Assembly: GCA_963556255.1 (NCBI GenBank)
Contig: OY744605.1
Span: 38,535,108-38,599,107 of the forward strand
Length of the DNA stretch: 64,000 nucleotides
Origin: Allolobophora icterica
Lineage: Eukaryota > Annelida > Clitellata > Crassiclitellata > Lumbricidae
Reading direction: 5' to 3'
A program made the position numbers and the translations under genes. The notes beneath the pieces were generated by a model, which was given only the letters and a program-made list of their open reading frames with translations, was not told the origin of the DNA and searched no databases. Positions 44,101 to 53,813 of this stretch are shown in pieces. Within the stretch, counting starts at the first letter, position 1; the number at the start of each line of letters is the position of its first letter.

Positions 44101-47010
44101 AGCGTGGAAGCTGCACCGGGGTATAAAGAACGGGGAATCACCCTGAGCTGCCGGAGCTGGTAATAGCAGCTGCTGCGGGCATAGGCGCCGAGTTGACCAA
44201 AATAGTGTGAGTGCCCAAAGAGAGTGAAAGGAATACTCGCGCGTTAGCGCAAAAAATTTTTGGACCTCTTTTGTTACAATGTTATAATGCTACAAAATAC
44301 CATGGTTCTCTCCAGTATCAATTCTCAATTCTTTTGTTTTATAATTACAATGTCAAATTAATGTCAAATTACAAATACCGTGGCTTCTCTCGTCCAGGAA
44401 TTCATAATTCCTTCGTTTTATAATAACTTTAGGCCATATGTTACAATGATTCACAACTACATGGCTTCTCTCTCAAACTGCATTGTTTCAAAACATACCA
44501 TTCTTTTGGGAGAGTGTCTGACAAAATTAATTAAATCTTTGACTTTATTGATCGTGTCTCTGCATTCTGGAACTCTGGATTATGGTTCCTGAATGCCTAA
44601 TTTAAGAGTGATTTCTATAGTGAACACAGAACCTTTGTTTGAACCTCCTGAATTCGACTGGAATCCAGTTATCCCTCCGCACATGGCATACTCTTGTCCT
44701 CTGCATTTCTCCGCTGATAAGTCAAAAAAAGCAAAATATATATCTTTGGTTATATTGAAACCATCTGCATCGAGTTGACCCAAAAAGTGCGAATGCCCAA
44801 AGAGAGTCAAAGCAATTTTCGCGCGTAAGCGCTGAAATTTTTGGGGGATTTTTTTATAGATAAGTAATGCCAATAGAAAAGTAATCTCTTAAAAAGCGCC
44901 CTTTGCGGGCTGATTTCTGGTGGTGCTCAGGCATCTATGTGGGCCTCGCATGGCCTATTTCTGGTGGTGCTGGGCACTCACGGGCCTCGCAGAGTCGGCG
45001 CCCATGGCTGCGGGAGAGAATATTTTAAGTGCCGCGTGAATGTAGGTTTGTGGCCAAGAATGACTCCCAAGTCCCAGACCCAGGTCGAGGAAGAAAGGTG
45101 TGGGAATTGCAAGGCAAGAGAAGACATATATCTATTCTAGAGAGCTGCTGCAGGTTAGCCGAGCCAGATAAACTGTCTTAGCTGGATTAAGTCTTTAAAT
45201 GGGCGATAATACAGAGTTTTTACAAGGCATGTCCCAATTTCGTGTAATATCCTAAATATATAATTTTGCTGCTTATAGTAGGGTATGGATAACATTTTGA
45301 AACGTTACGTAAGATTATAACAGTGCTTATCCAAACTAGCCCGAAGAATTGACAGTTTTTGTAAAGCAAAGGAAGCACTGCCTTCCCACAGACATTAGGC
45401 CTACTGGTTTCTGGCGAAACCGATGTTATTGATTTCTTTAAAAATTACCGTTTTCCGTAATTAGGCCTATTGCAGGAAGTTAATAATTTATTCAGTGTTA
45501 CATTTTAGGCCTATAGACTATTATGATAATCCTCAGCGTCTTAAGCAAACTTGTATTGTGGAATTAGTCTGCCTTTTATTTTGATTAAATTTTAAGTGAT
45601 AAATTTTACTTTTTAAATCCTTGGTCCGCGAGCTATGCCTAGAAACAAATAGGGGTCCCCGGCTCAAAAAAGTTTGAAAACCTCTGCCTTAAGTACCATA
45701 GCACCAGGGCTGTAGTCGAGGGTATACGCGGGTATACAGCGTGTACTTACCTCTAGAGACCGTATTACAAAATATTTATGTTTATTTATATTAAAATAAT
45801 GTTGAGTATACTCACAAAATACTGTGGCGTATACTCACCTCTAATTATTTTGTTTCGGAAAACTAACCGGTAGCGTATACTCACCTCTAATTTTACCACT
45901 ACAGCCCTGCATAGCACTTTCGTGGGATTAGATGGACCATAATTCTGGTGTGTTAACAATTGCTGTGAACTGCTACAGAGCAGCATACAGTATGAACTGC
46001 CAGAAAAAGAAACTATATATAGAGGCCTAATTAGTACTTACAGTTAGTAGTTTGATTTGATGTAGCACTTCTGCTTTTACGAAGGCTAGCGCTCCTGAAT
46101 ATGCCCTGCTCTTGGCCCTCGATCGAGTGGTGCTTTAGAAGTTTGGAGATTACGATTACGATTAGTGTAACTAACATATTCATTTGGGTCATCTGTTGTG
46201 AAACATAAATTGGGTGATGACTTCCACGTAGGAGTAAGATGGACAAACATCCCTATACTTTCGGTATCGCTGGCAGTGACATAGGCCTATTATGCGACCA
46301 TCATGTGTGTGTTTTAATGTGTTAAATAACAAGCCAAATACATAAATCAATTAAATAAAATACTATTCATAGACGACGAATAGGCCTACTAAATGTCGAC
46401 ACAGTCTCCTAAACCGTTTAAGTTTCTTATTCAACTTTAGTTGAAACGTATACCTTCCCTCCTGTAGGCCCTATAGTTGTCGATCACCGATAGGCAACGC
46501 CTATTTCAGTAGACCTGTTCCCACAATCTGTAGGCCTATCGTGTAAGAACGAGTCTATAAACAGTCCATCTTACCCCAGTTACGGGATAAGTTGGGTTTT
46601 GCGCCGGGGTCCATCTTACCTTTGGGTCCATCTTTCCCCCTATAGTATTCTATGGCTAAAAATCGAATCTGGGGCCTTTGTCAACAGCATTTTCAACACG
46701 AGGATGTTCCAAGTGGAAACAGAAAAAGGCTGCGATCATTATGCAATACCAGCGATAAAAATCGTAGCACAATAATATTAAAAAGTTAATAATATTTAAA
46801 AAAACGACTTAAATTGTTTATCAGAAGGTTTTTGAATCTGTGGGCAAACATAAATAAAATTGATCACAGACTCCAAGAAATCTGAGAATTGAGACATCTC
46901 AGATGAGATATATTCACCGTACCTGTAGAAGCCTTGCCTTCAGCCGTGGAAGATGGTTTCTCTGCCGGATGTTCTTTCTGTATAGACTTCCTCCCAGATT
47001 TATTTCCCAT
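35171..47010 (-). CDS. Adenylate kinase, short AK1-like form, 5 exons, complete
   Basis: Catalyses ATP + AMP to 2 ADP in the cytosol. Exons from the start: 46923-47010, 39611-39634 (24 bases), 38113-38276, 37451-37759, 35171-35236; all GT-AG, in phase, 216 residues. P-loop GGPGSGKGT is at 38-46 (Lys44), followed by the NMP-binding STGDLLRAE block. Exon 4 holds [11 protein letters not shown] and the short lid ([12 protein letters not shown]) typical of AK1 and UMP/CMP kinases rather than the long AK2 lid. The last exon gives [11 protein letters not shown] and a TAG stop. The N-terminus, [12 protein letters not shown], is a Gly2 myristoylation-type sequence with basic residues, absent from the common cytosolic AK1 isoform but comparable with membrane-bound AK1 beta. 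Intron 1 (7.3 kb) is almost all transposon. AK1 is more likely than AK5 or CMPK1, judging by [20 protein letters not shown] and overall length. Confidence 0.93.
35505..35571 (-). mobile_element. LINE 3' tail interrupted by another insertion
   Basis: A (CATT)n run, then AGAAATTTATATAGAGCCTCTTC, is the antisense LINE end. It stops at ACCTACTGC where a CATAGGCGTAATTTGTG terminus begins (about 35573). A second end for that element was not found before 36560. Confidence 0.5.
36560..37275 (-). mobile_element. CR1/L2-like LINE, 3' part
   Basis: At the left is a (CATT)n tail, then ATATAGCGCCTCTTCAAG and CTCAGAGGTGCTCCCAG, the terminal hairpin in antisense. At the right end the minus-strand frame reads [19 protein letters not shown] and [14 protein letters not shown], conserved in the distal reverse-transcriptase region. 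The parts between are frameshifted. It lies in AK intron 4, in the same sense as AK. Confidence 0.8.
38610..38825. repeat. Minisatellite in AK intron 2
   Basis: About six irregular units of TAAATGTA(A/G) with TAACATCTCATCTGTAACA, 30-50 bases each. AT-rich, no function seen. Confidence 0.7.
39950..40180 (+). mobile_element. LINE 3' end with hairpin and ACAAT tail
   Basis: It ends GGGAGCGCCTCTGATTAGG, a loop, GCGAGAGGCGCTTTATAAAT, then ATACAATACAGATACAAT. It is the same subfamily as 25170-25425 and has a perfect 9-bp stem. It lies in AK intron 1, antisense to AK. Confidence 0.75.
40366..40562. mobile_element. MITE, GGCGTAATTT family, copy 1
   Basis: Ends CATATGCGTAATTTGTGG and CCAAAGTTACGCCGCTG. 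The subterminal GGGGTACC words are inverted. The flanking 8-mers TCAACGTG and TCAACTTG match 7 of 8. Relatives lie at 51126 and 54680, with one end at 35573. Confidence 0.75.
40996..41755 (+). mobile_element. CR1/L2-like LINE, 3' part
   Basis: Broken frames include [35 protein letters not shown] and [16 protein letters not shown] (frameshifted [11 protein letters not shown]). The 3' end is AAGCGCTTCTTAGTAG...GAGGCGGCGCTATATAAAT. It lies in AK intron 1, antisense to AK. Confidence 0.8.
41885..42068. repeat. 15-bp CT-rich minisatellite
   Basis: About 12 copies of AAGCTCTTCCTCGTC with CTCCGGC variants, partly alternating as 30-bp dimers. Because the unit is a multiple of 3, long frames stay open on both strands, including a 139-codon Lys/Ser-rich frame on the minus strand (41808-42227). 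I do not think that frame is a gene. Confidence 0.85.
43198..44076. mobile_element. hAT-like element with CAAGAC tandem arrays
   Basis: The ends CAGTCTTGTTGTC and GACAACAAGACTG are perfect inverted repeats. An exact 8-bp duplication GAAACAAC flanks it (43190-43197 and 44077-44084), inside the LINE. Two arrays of (CAAGAC)n with a CTTGAACCT spacer fill 43210-43370 and 43890-44060. Open frames here are repeat artefacts ([11 protein letters not shown]). Confidence 0.9.
44180..45006. mobile_element. hAT-like element, CATNGGCGCCGACTT family, copy 2
   Basis: Ends CATAGGCGCCGAGTTGACC and GAGTCGGCGCCCATG. An exact 8-bp duplication GCTGCGGG flanks it (44172-44179 and 45007-45014). The interior has a direct repeat (44191-44265 and 44776-44845) around GCCCAAAGAGAGT and TCGCGCG. 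The 97-codon minus frame at 44580-44873 is not recognised and need not be coding. Confidence 0.88.
45705..45909. mobile_element. hAT MITE
   Basis: Ends CAGGGCTGTAGT and ACTACAGCCCTG are perfectly inverted. An exact 8-bp duplication CATAGCAC flanks it (45697-45704 and 45910-45917). GTATACTCACCTCTA occurs twice inside, with a near copy at the left. It sits 11 bases from the duplication of the larger hAT to its left. Confidence 0.92.
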
Positions 47011-47180
47011 AGTGATTAAATTAATCGATCCAATTATATCTTCACAGGTTTATAGTAATTAACATCAAAAGAGAAATATATGGGCCTACTGCCGGAGATT
47101 GGTAAAACGGTGTCCAGTAAGAAAAGGTATAATCCTAATTCACGTTGACAGCGTTTCGGTGTCGTGTGTGGGACAATCGA

Positions 47181-47188
47181 TGACGTCA
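47181..47188. promoter_or_regulatory. Perfect CRE palindrome upstream of AK
   Basis: TGACGTCA lies 171 bases upstream of the AK start codon, a place where CREB/ATF sites are usually active. A GTGACGTTGG half-site is about 25 bases further. Binding is inferred from the motif alone. Confidence 0.45.
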
Positions 47189-47661
47189 TAATGAGGACTA
47201 TAGTGACGTTGGAGCGTATTAGTTCATTTCACGGAGTTCCAATTAAGGGGACGTCGTATTAGAATACTTCTGAAATTTATGTTTATGTTTATATTCGTTT
47301 ATTAAGAACAACAGGCGAAACGCTGTAGGTGTACATGAAAAATAAAACTTTTATTATTTCTTTATACGACTTGTAGGTACGTGTAGTTTATTCAGTATGG
47401 CTGGAGCCATGCAGATGCGGCGATCTTGTTTAACAGGTGGAGGGGATTCTTGTGAATTGGGTCAAAATTTATCGCGCGAAAAAATGTTTGACCTCTTTCT
47501 GTGCACGAAGAAAAAAGTATCCTAGAGAGTGTGGATAAAATGATTTTTTGAGAAACTACTTTTCTGCAGTGCAAAACAATATAAACAGAATAATAATAAT
47601 CAAAACTCATTAAATTTTCCTAGTTGTTGATGGCAACGTGTTGACGTGTCAGCTGCCTGGT

Positions 47662-48553
47662 CTCAGAGGTCAAGTTTCCACTTGACAATTATTTTACAAA
47701 AATAGCAATCATGAAGCTTCTTTAAAAATGAGGGGACAATTAACTGTATAGGCCTACTGTGTCCTCGCACTGTTAAAGGTGGAGGGGACTTGTCCCACTC
47801 GTCTCTCACCCCGGGATCACCGCCCTTGACTGAAGCCTGGATTTTAAAACTTTGACCGCGATCCTTCTGGTACGTAGGCTACATGCTGATTATGATTATG
47901 TGGATCTCATCAAATGTTTCTGTAGGCCCTGCAGAAACATTTGATGAGATCCACATAATCATAATCAGCATGTAAATTGAACATTGCTTGTACAAATGAT
48001 AGAGATGGTTTGATGTTAATGTAGATAGATGTGAAGCTCTATAAATTAAATTCAGAAAAAGTGTTTTGTAAAAGAGCCTAATTGGTCACCCAAAAAAACA
48101 TGAATGGATTTTATTCATGTTTTTTGGGTGACCAATTAGGCTCTTTTACAAAACACTTTTTCTGAATTTAATTTATAGAGCTTCACATCTATCTACATTA
48201 ACATCAAACCATCTCTATCATTTGTACAAGCAATGTTCAATTTACATGCTGATTATGATTATGTGGATCTCATCAAATGTTTCTGCAGGGCCTACAGAAA
48301 CATTTGATGAGATCCACATAATCATAATCAGCATGTAGCCTAGCTACGCACCAGAAGGATCGCGTTCAAAGTTTTAAAATCCAGGCTTCAGTCAAGGGCG
48401 GTGATCCCGGGGTGAGAGACGAGTGGGACAAGTCCCCTCCACCTTTAACAGTGCAAGGACACAGTATACAGTTAATTGTCCCCTCAATTTTAAAGAAGCT
48501 TCATGATTGCTATTTTTGTAAAATAATTGTCAAGTGGAAACTTGACCTCTGAG
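47662..48553. repeat. 890-bp near-perfect palindrome (fold-back)
   Basis: The left arm from CTCAGAGGTCAAG is mirrored to 48553, with the centre near 48109 (ACATGAAT, 7-base loop, ATTCATGT). Arms of about 440 bases differ by only a few substitutions and indels. Each arm contains a shorter palindrome of about 90 bases (around 47880-47975 and 48245-48338) built on CTGATTATGATTATGTGGAT. The outer part of each arm is half of a GGCGGCGAT-family MITE. Confidence 0.93.
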
Positions 48554-48923
48554 GTTACAATTTAAAGCAATATCAAAAGAGAAAAAACAGCTTTAATGGC
48601 CATCAAAAGAACCTTTATAGTCAATTTAAAAAAGAAAAAATATAAAGAAAATGAAAACAGAAAAGAACCCAGGGTGAGAATTGTCAGTGGGTTGGAGGTT
48701 AAACCCCCAGTCTTTCTCAGAACCCCACAGTTGTCTTCATTGCACACCCAGGGGTCGTTTCCAACCCCCTTAGTCGTGCTAGTGTGACTATATTGTGCAT
48801 ATATTTTTAGCATTTTCTTTCACAATTCACTTTATGGGTTACTAATAATGCTCTGGTTTATTGTGAGATTTGTGGCCATGTGAATTGTATATATTATATA
48901 CTTATAAATTTGGTGATGCCATC

Positions 48924-49062
48924 ACTTTAAGGAGTTTAAGTTTTCTATTGCATTTTTGAATTTTCTCAGTTTACAGAATATGGATAAAATATTCAACTCC
49001 ACATGGATCAAACTCATCAAAGTCCAACCCGCAGTCTTCTTTCTACAATTCTCACACTGAAA
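48924..49062. repeat. Interspersed repeat, inverted relative of 9829-9962
   Basis: The words AAGGAGTTTAAGTTTTCTAT and TCAACTCCACATGGATCAAA here are the reverse complement of those at 9829-9962 in the UCHL5/PKC promoter interval. The ends of the element are unclear. Confidence 0.7.
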
Positions 49063-49213
49063 GAACTGATGTGGTTCCTTTAGACTAGCGCAAAAGGAAA
49101 GTAGCCAAATGGTCCGATGAATAATTATGTATAGGGCCTATAATGTATATATAGGGGCCTACAATTACATATTATTAAATATTAGTCCATATATTATAAA
49201 GATCGACAATAAC

Positions 49214-49825
49214 CAGTGGCGGCGATCTTGTCTGAGAGGTGGGGGGGCAAAGTCGGCCACGATCTCATCGACGACCGTTTTTGGAAAATCTTGTCCCCCC
49301 AAAAAATTGTTTCGGCCAGTTCATCTCCGAAAAAAACCTTTTTTTAGTCCTTCACCTCTTTTACAACTTTTCTTACACTCTCCTCTTTTTTCCCCACTTC
49401 TTCTTCACTTTTTTCCCCACTTTCATTTTCACCAATTCTTTCCGCTGCAAAATATCTATTTCATCTCGAAAAAAGTTGATGACCTTTTTTTAGTCATTCA
49501 CCGCGTTTTTACAACTTTTTCCCGTCTCCCAACAATAACCTCATAATCCTCTTTTTTATGATTTCGTCTAAAAACTTTTAATTCTTTGCCTTTTTTACGA
49601 ATTCCTTCTTCTTTCTCATCATTTTGGGGGGACACTTCTGCTCAAAAATTTTATTTTTACCTCGTCTGGTCATAAACGCTGCGAAAACCCTCACGCGCAA
49701 TTACATTTCTCCGCCTTTTTATGGTGTTTCTTCAAAATGTGGGGGGGGTGGCAAATGTATGGAGTGTCCCCCACTCTTAAAGGTGGGGGGACATGTCCCC
49801 TCGTCCCCCTAGATCGCCGCCCATG
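49214..49825. mobile_element. MITE, GGCGGCGAT family, copy 1
   Basis: Ends CAGTGGCGGCGATCTTGTC and CTAGATCGCCGCCCATG. An exact 8-bp duplication ACAATAAC flanks it (49206-49213 and 49826-49833). The interior is T- and C-rich with TTTTTTTAGTC(A/C)TTCACC repeats. The frames there are low complexity. Confidence 0.88.
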
Positions 49826-49967
49826 ACAATAACTACCTGTCATATTTCGCAGACAACGTTAAGAGAATCGCAGGGACGTCATTTGGGGGAGGGTATGGGG
49901 CCTTTGCCCTCTTTGATTTTTGAAAAAAGAACAAAGGATGGAACAAGAAAAGAAGAAACAAGACAGT

Positions 49968-50213
49968 CATGGGCGGCGATCCCGGGGGGTTGAGGGGGAC
50001 AAGACCCCCACCTTTAGGAGTGGGGAACACGCCATACATCGGACCCCCAATTTTGAAGAAACACCAAAAAAAGGTGATAAAATTTTGTAGTGCTGAGGTT
50101 CGCGAAAAAATGTTTTGACCTTTTTTTTACCAGATCAGTTCAAAACTCTTTTTTGACCAGATCAGTCCCAAAATGTCCCCCCCCCCACATCTCAGACAAG
50201 ATCGCCGCCACTG
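49968..50213. mobile_element. MITE, GGCGGCGAT family, copy 2 (opposite orientation)
   Basis: Ends CATGGGCGGCGATCCCGG and GACAAGATCGCCGCCACTG. An exact 8-bp duplication AAGACAGT flanks it (49960-49967 and 50214-50221). It is a 246-bp deletion relative of the copy at 49214, flipped. Confidence 0.9.
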
Positions 50214-50559
50214 AAGACAGTCGCTGTAGATTATACACTTGATCAGATGTAGACCTATGTACTTTATATGGCATAATCTGGACTTTCATAAAGAGCATTT
50301 GTGAATCCTCAAAAGGTCCACGCTCAGGTTCATCGATACACTTATTACATAATGCAGTAAGTGTACTCAAATGACAATGACTACCCTGCCCCTCCTGAAA
50401 AAAGATGAAATGACGTCCTTGGAGAATCGAAAGAAAACTGATGACGAAAGTTATATGAAAATGAACTAAATACACCAACAATTTTAAAGACGTTAACGGC
50501 CTTTGTAGCTATAAGATGTCGTTGAACATTGAAATAGGCTACACACCCCTCCCAAAGCC

Positions 50560-51010
50560 CTACCTGCATCTCACCGTGGTGGGGGGGGGTTGAACAGCCA
50601 AGTACGGGATTGCCTGGTGAGGCTATGCCATCAGTGGTGAAGGCCTTGGCCGAAGAACCACCTAGGGCGTTACGCGAGGTGGACAGGCTCACCAGGAACC
50701 CAGAAAACGGCTGGCCAACGCAGGAGGCAGGTGTTGGAAGGACACCCCAGGGCGAAATAGGTCTACAAATGACCCACCGGCCTCCTTACCCTGCCAGGAG
50801 AGGAATGGTCACCACCTGGTAATGGACCAAGAAACCTCAAATGATGACGCATCTTAATAGAACATGGAGATGAGGGATGCTGTTGAAAAAATCAGGGACA
50901 GAGCTGTTTGGAGACGTCACGTTGAGCCTTTGAGGCCTCATCGTCGGCGCACGCCTGACGGAAGAGAGAGAAGACAGAAGACACACCGAAAGGTCCCACG
51001 TGGGAATACT
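50560..51010 (+). mobile_element. Possible LINE 3' remnant, low confidence
   Basis: The G+C is higher than its surroundings. A plus frame near 50870-51010 reads RDAVEKIRDRAVWRRHVEPL, reminiscent of the DRxxWRxxV end of RTE-type polyproteins. I cannot follow it upstream with confidence. Confidence 0.3.
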
Positions 51011-51125
51011 GGGAGGGGATAGGTCCAAAATTATGATGTGCTGTAGCCCCTCCAGGCCTCGACCTGAAACAACTTTATAGTCATCATCCCCGCTGATCGA
51101 AAAGTTGACGTTTATGTGAATCACT

Positions 51126-51896
51126 CATAGGCGTAATTTGTGAGGTACTCGTCCCCCACATTTGAACTGGGGTACCGTACCCCCACTTTTAAAACAATGC
51201 CAATCAATATTTATTACTGTGCCTTCCCAGAGAACGCAGTCTTCGCCTTCCGTCGATCGTGTTTAGAGACCGAGTGAGGAATAGGCCTATGTACCACAAA
51301 ATCACGAAAGTTCTTAGATACTCAGGTAAACCGAGAGCCAGAAGGACTGAGTCACAGGCTGTCAAACAGGCAGAATTTCAACCAAATAGGTCACCCAACA
51401 GACTGACCGCCGTGACCGGCTCGCAGGCGCCACAGCTCTTGGTCACGGCTACTCTTCTTGCAAAGATCTGACATCACCGTTACTCTCCGCCTTATGGTTG
51501 TCATCTTAGGCATATCGGGACGTGGAGATGTAGGCCAAAGCGCAAGCTTATATATAAAATGGACCCGCGCTCATATTGTCGGTCTTGATATGACTCCTCA
51601 CCTCTCGGTCTCCTCGCAATCTCAGAGTCAGTAACTGTCCTGTGTTAGACATGTCCGAGCCGGCTAGTTGAAGAAAGCTCATACCGTTACATAATAATCA
51701 TTTAAGACGTCGTTGATTTTGACCTATACACGTCGTGTTCCGATTTAGCTGATAGGGAAATGGATACATTTGTTCTAAAAAACGAGTAGGCCTAGATGAC
51801 AGTGTAGACGATAAAATGGCCGATGGAGGTAAGCTCATCAGCGATTCGTAAACCTACAATCTGTTACCCCCCTTTTTAAACCAAAGTCTCGCCCTG
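51126..51896. mobile_element. MITE, GGCGTAATTT family, copy 2
   Basis: Ends CATAGGCGTAATTTGTGAGG and CCAAAGTCTCGCCCTG. An exact 8-bp duplication GAATCACT flanks it (51118-51125 and 51897-51904). Near the left end it shares ACAATGCCAATCAATATTTA with the copies at 35573 and 40366. Confidence 0.88.
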
Positions 51897-52277
51897 GAAT
51901 CACTCGCCATTTAAAACCAATTTGTTGTCAAATAGGTGACCCCAATAAGCGGTACTTCGAACTCTTCTGGACCTGCCTTAATTAAGTGTCTTCTATCCCG
52001 GAAACATAATTGCACACTGCGAAAAGTAATGTTGTTTTCAAACAATAAATTAAATAAAATAAAAATGAACTGAAATGAAAATTAAAGTTGATCAGAACAT
52101 GGAGTTTGGCCTTAATCCCTTGTTCCCGAAACCACAGGTAATATAGCCTAGGCTGACGTCGCGCTCTTTTGGTCTCGCTTGCTTCGCGCTCTTTGAGTCT
52201 CACGTGCTTTACCTACCAATCCAAAATTTCGAGTGTAGGGGTTGGTACTCTAGCTCGTACCTGACTAAAATTACGCC

Positions 52278-52457
52278 CATGGACGGCGATCCCGGGGGTC
52301 GAGGGAGACAAGACCAACCTTTAACAGTGGGGGGACACCATACATCTGTCCTCTAAAATTTTGAAGAAACACCCAAAAAAGGTCAACAAATTTTATCACG
52401 CGTGCCAGATCATTTCAAAAGTGTCCCCCCACCTGTCAAACAAAATCGCCGTCACCG
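52278..52457. mobile_element. MITE, GGCGGCGAT family, copy 3
   Basis: Ends CATGGACGGCGATCCCGG and AAAATCGCCGTCACCG. The flanking 8-mers ATTACGCC and ATTACCCC match 7 of 8. It appears to have landed in another GGCGTAATTT-type end (AAAATTACGCCCATG). Confidence 0.8.
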
Positions 52458-52948
52458 ATTACCCCTATGTAATATCCCATCAACTGGAGCAGCTTGATCT
52501 TCAACATGACGATATAGGGTCGTCCAAAATGAAGGGAAAAAATTACCTACTCTGTACCTATGTAGGTCTATGCTTAATTGTATCAAGCACTTAATATAGC
52601 GCCTTTTGAAGGCCTCACAAAAGCACTGCACGCGTGGCTGACTGATCTAAACAAGTGCGTTTTAAGACAGTTGAACATGTTCACTGCACAGAGCCAAGTA
52701 GAACGTAAAAACAATGGAAGACTCTGGAGAATGATTATACATGAGATCGACGGGCTTAAGTTAAAGTGCAGAAGCGCACCCGCATATATCCAAAGCTAAG
52801 AGAGCGCAACGATCGCCGACTAGGTTGACTTGAGACTGGAACACAGAGCTTCCTGATGTATGCCGGGAAGGAGCCAACAATTGAAGCACAGGCCAGCAAG
52901 ATGATCTTGAAAGAAATTCGCTCGGCACCAGGAAGCCAGTGCAGCGTC

Positions 52949-53813
52949 CATAGGCGTAGACTCTGGGGGGGGGGCAGCCGGGGCACGTGCCCCCCAATAA
53001 TTGAGGAGCCGGGGCAATCCCCCAAAAAATCGAGAGGAGAATTTCTTAAAATATTAAAATACTAGTATATTTGCCCGTCATATTATGACGTCATATTATA
53101 GGCCTATATGTATCGTTGGTTATCGCCGTCGTCAAGACCGCTGTCGTCAAGACAAACGGTTTATGTTTCACAATAGAACAGAACCCGTTTGTGACGTAGC
53201 GTCCCCCGACAGACGGACACTATATGGATATTATATGTATAGATCATGTTTAAATATAGACAAATTTCTTCAGAAACAGAAAAACAGAGACACCGAACTG
53301 AAATACTATCAGAAATTTAGAATGATTTATTTTTTATCTTCAATATCTTCAATATGAAACAAATTTACATGTAAACAAAACGCCCCATTTCATACGCATT
53401 AACGTAACACCGGAAGCCTCTGCTGACTGTCCAGACCAGAGATGAAAAAAGTTTTTTTCGGATTTTGGTTTTAAACAAAAAAACCACAAACTTTGTTTTT
53501 TGTTTAAAAAAATAAATTTCTTATTTCTATAGTTCAGTTATTTTAATAACATTGATTTAATGATTTTTAATTTTCGGAAATCGCAACTGAATTAAACTGA
53601 GTTGGAGCCCTTGTTCATGCCATTTTTCATGACTTTTTTTATCCGAAATCCGAAAATCTTAAAAACAAACAAAACAACAAAACGATTAAAAGCACAAAAA
53701 AACGAAAAAACCCACAAATAACAACTTTTCATCTTGAAAAAACTTGTTTTTTTGCACCTCTGGTCCAGACCTCATGCCCCCCCCCCAATATTTTGGACAA
53801 GTTTACGCCAGTG
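52949..53813. mobile_element. DNA element inserted in a LINE
   Basis: Ends CATAGGCGTAGACTCTGG and GACAAGTTTACGCCAGTG. An exact 8-bp duplication GCAGCGTC flanks it (52941-52948 and 53814-53821). GTGCCCCCC and ATGCCCCCC words lie inside both ends. It contains another hAT MITE at 53437-53762. Confidence 0.88.
53437..53762. mobile_element. hAT MITE nested in the element at 52949
   Basis: Ends CAGAGATGAAAAAAG and TTTTTTTGCACCTCTG, an AT-rich interior full of AAAAA/TTTTT, and an exact 8-bp duplication GTCCAGAC (53429-53436 and 53763-53770). Confidence 0.88.

Larger units (their letters stand above)
42700..45150 (-). mobile_element. CR1/L2-like LINE split by two DNA elements
   Basis: The left part (to 43197) gives, on the minus strand, [24 protein letters not shown] and [15 protein letters not shown] motifs in broken frames. 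The middle (44085-44179) and right parts (45007-45150) continue the same antisense LINE, matching 37180-37270 in words such as CTGGTAATA and the CAGGTCGAG/AAGGTCTCGA end. Confidence 0.7.
42305..45686. mobile_element. hAT element enlarged by nested insertions
   Basis: Ends CAGAGTTTTTCAAACTGTGG and AGTTTGAAAACCTCTG, with GGTCCGCG repeats just inside both. An exact 8-bp duplication CCTTAAGT flanks it (42297-42304 and 45687-45694). It contains an antisense LINE (about 42700-45150), itself split by two further elements (43198-44076 and 44180-45006). Its own sequence is therefore only about 0.9 kb, and it is non-autonomous. Confidence 0.88.
40681..46642. mobile_element. Composite block bounded by inverted GGGGTAAGATGGACCC ends
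   Basis: At the left, AAGGGGTAAGATGGACCC with two more GGGGTAAGATGGAC copies at 40863-40922. At the right, the same words inverted (46565-46640, ending GGGTCCATCTTTCCCCC). Between them sit a LINE (40996-41755), a minisatellite, a nested hAT complex (42305-45686) and a MITE (45705). I infer that this is one old DNA transposon swollen by later insertions. No target duplication or transposase was found, so the outer unit is less certain than the inner ones. Confidence 0.5.

Noticed and set aside
44580..44873. 97-codon minus frame as a transposase
   Set aside because: No DDE or hAT dimerisation motif is visible, and it lies in a small element with no autonomous features.
49127..49546. 139-codon plus frame rich in Phe, Ser, Leu and Pro
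   Set aside because: It runs over the T/C-rich interior of a MITE with known ends and has no domain.
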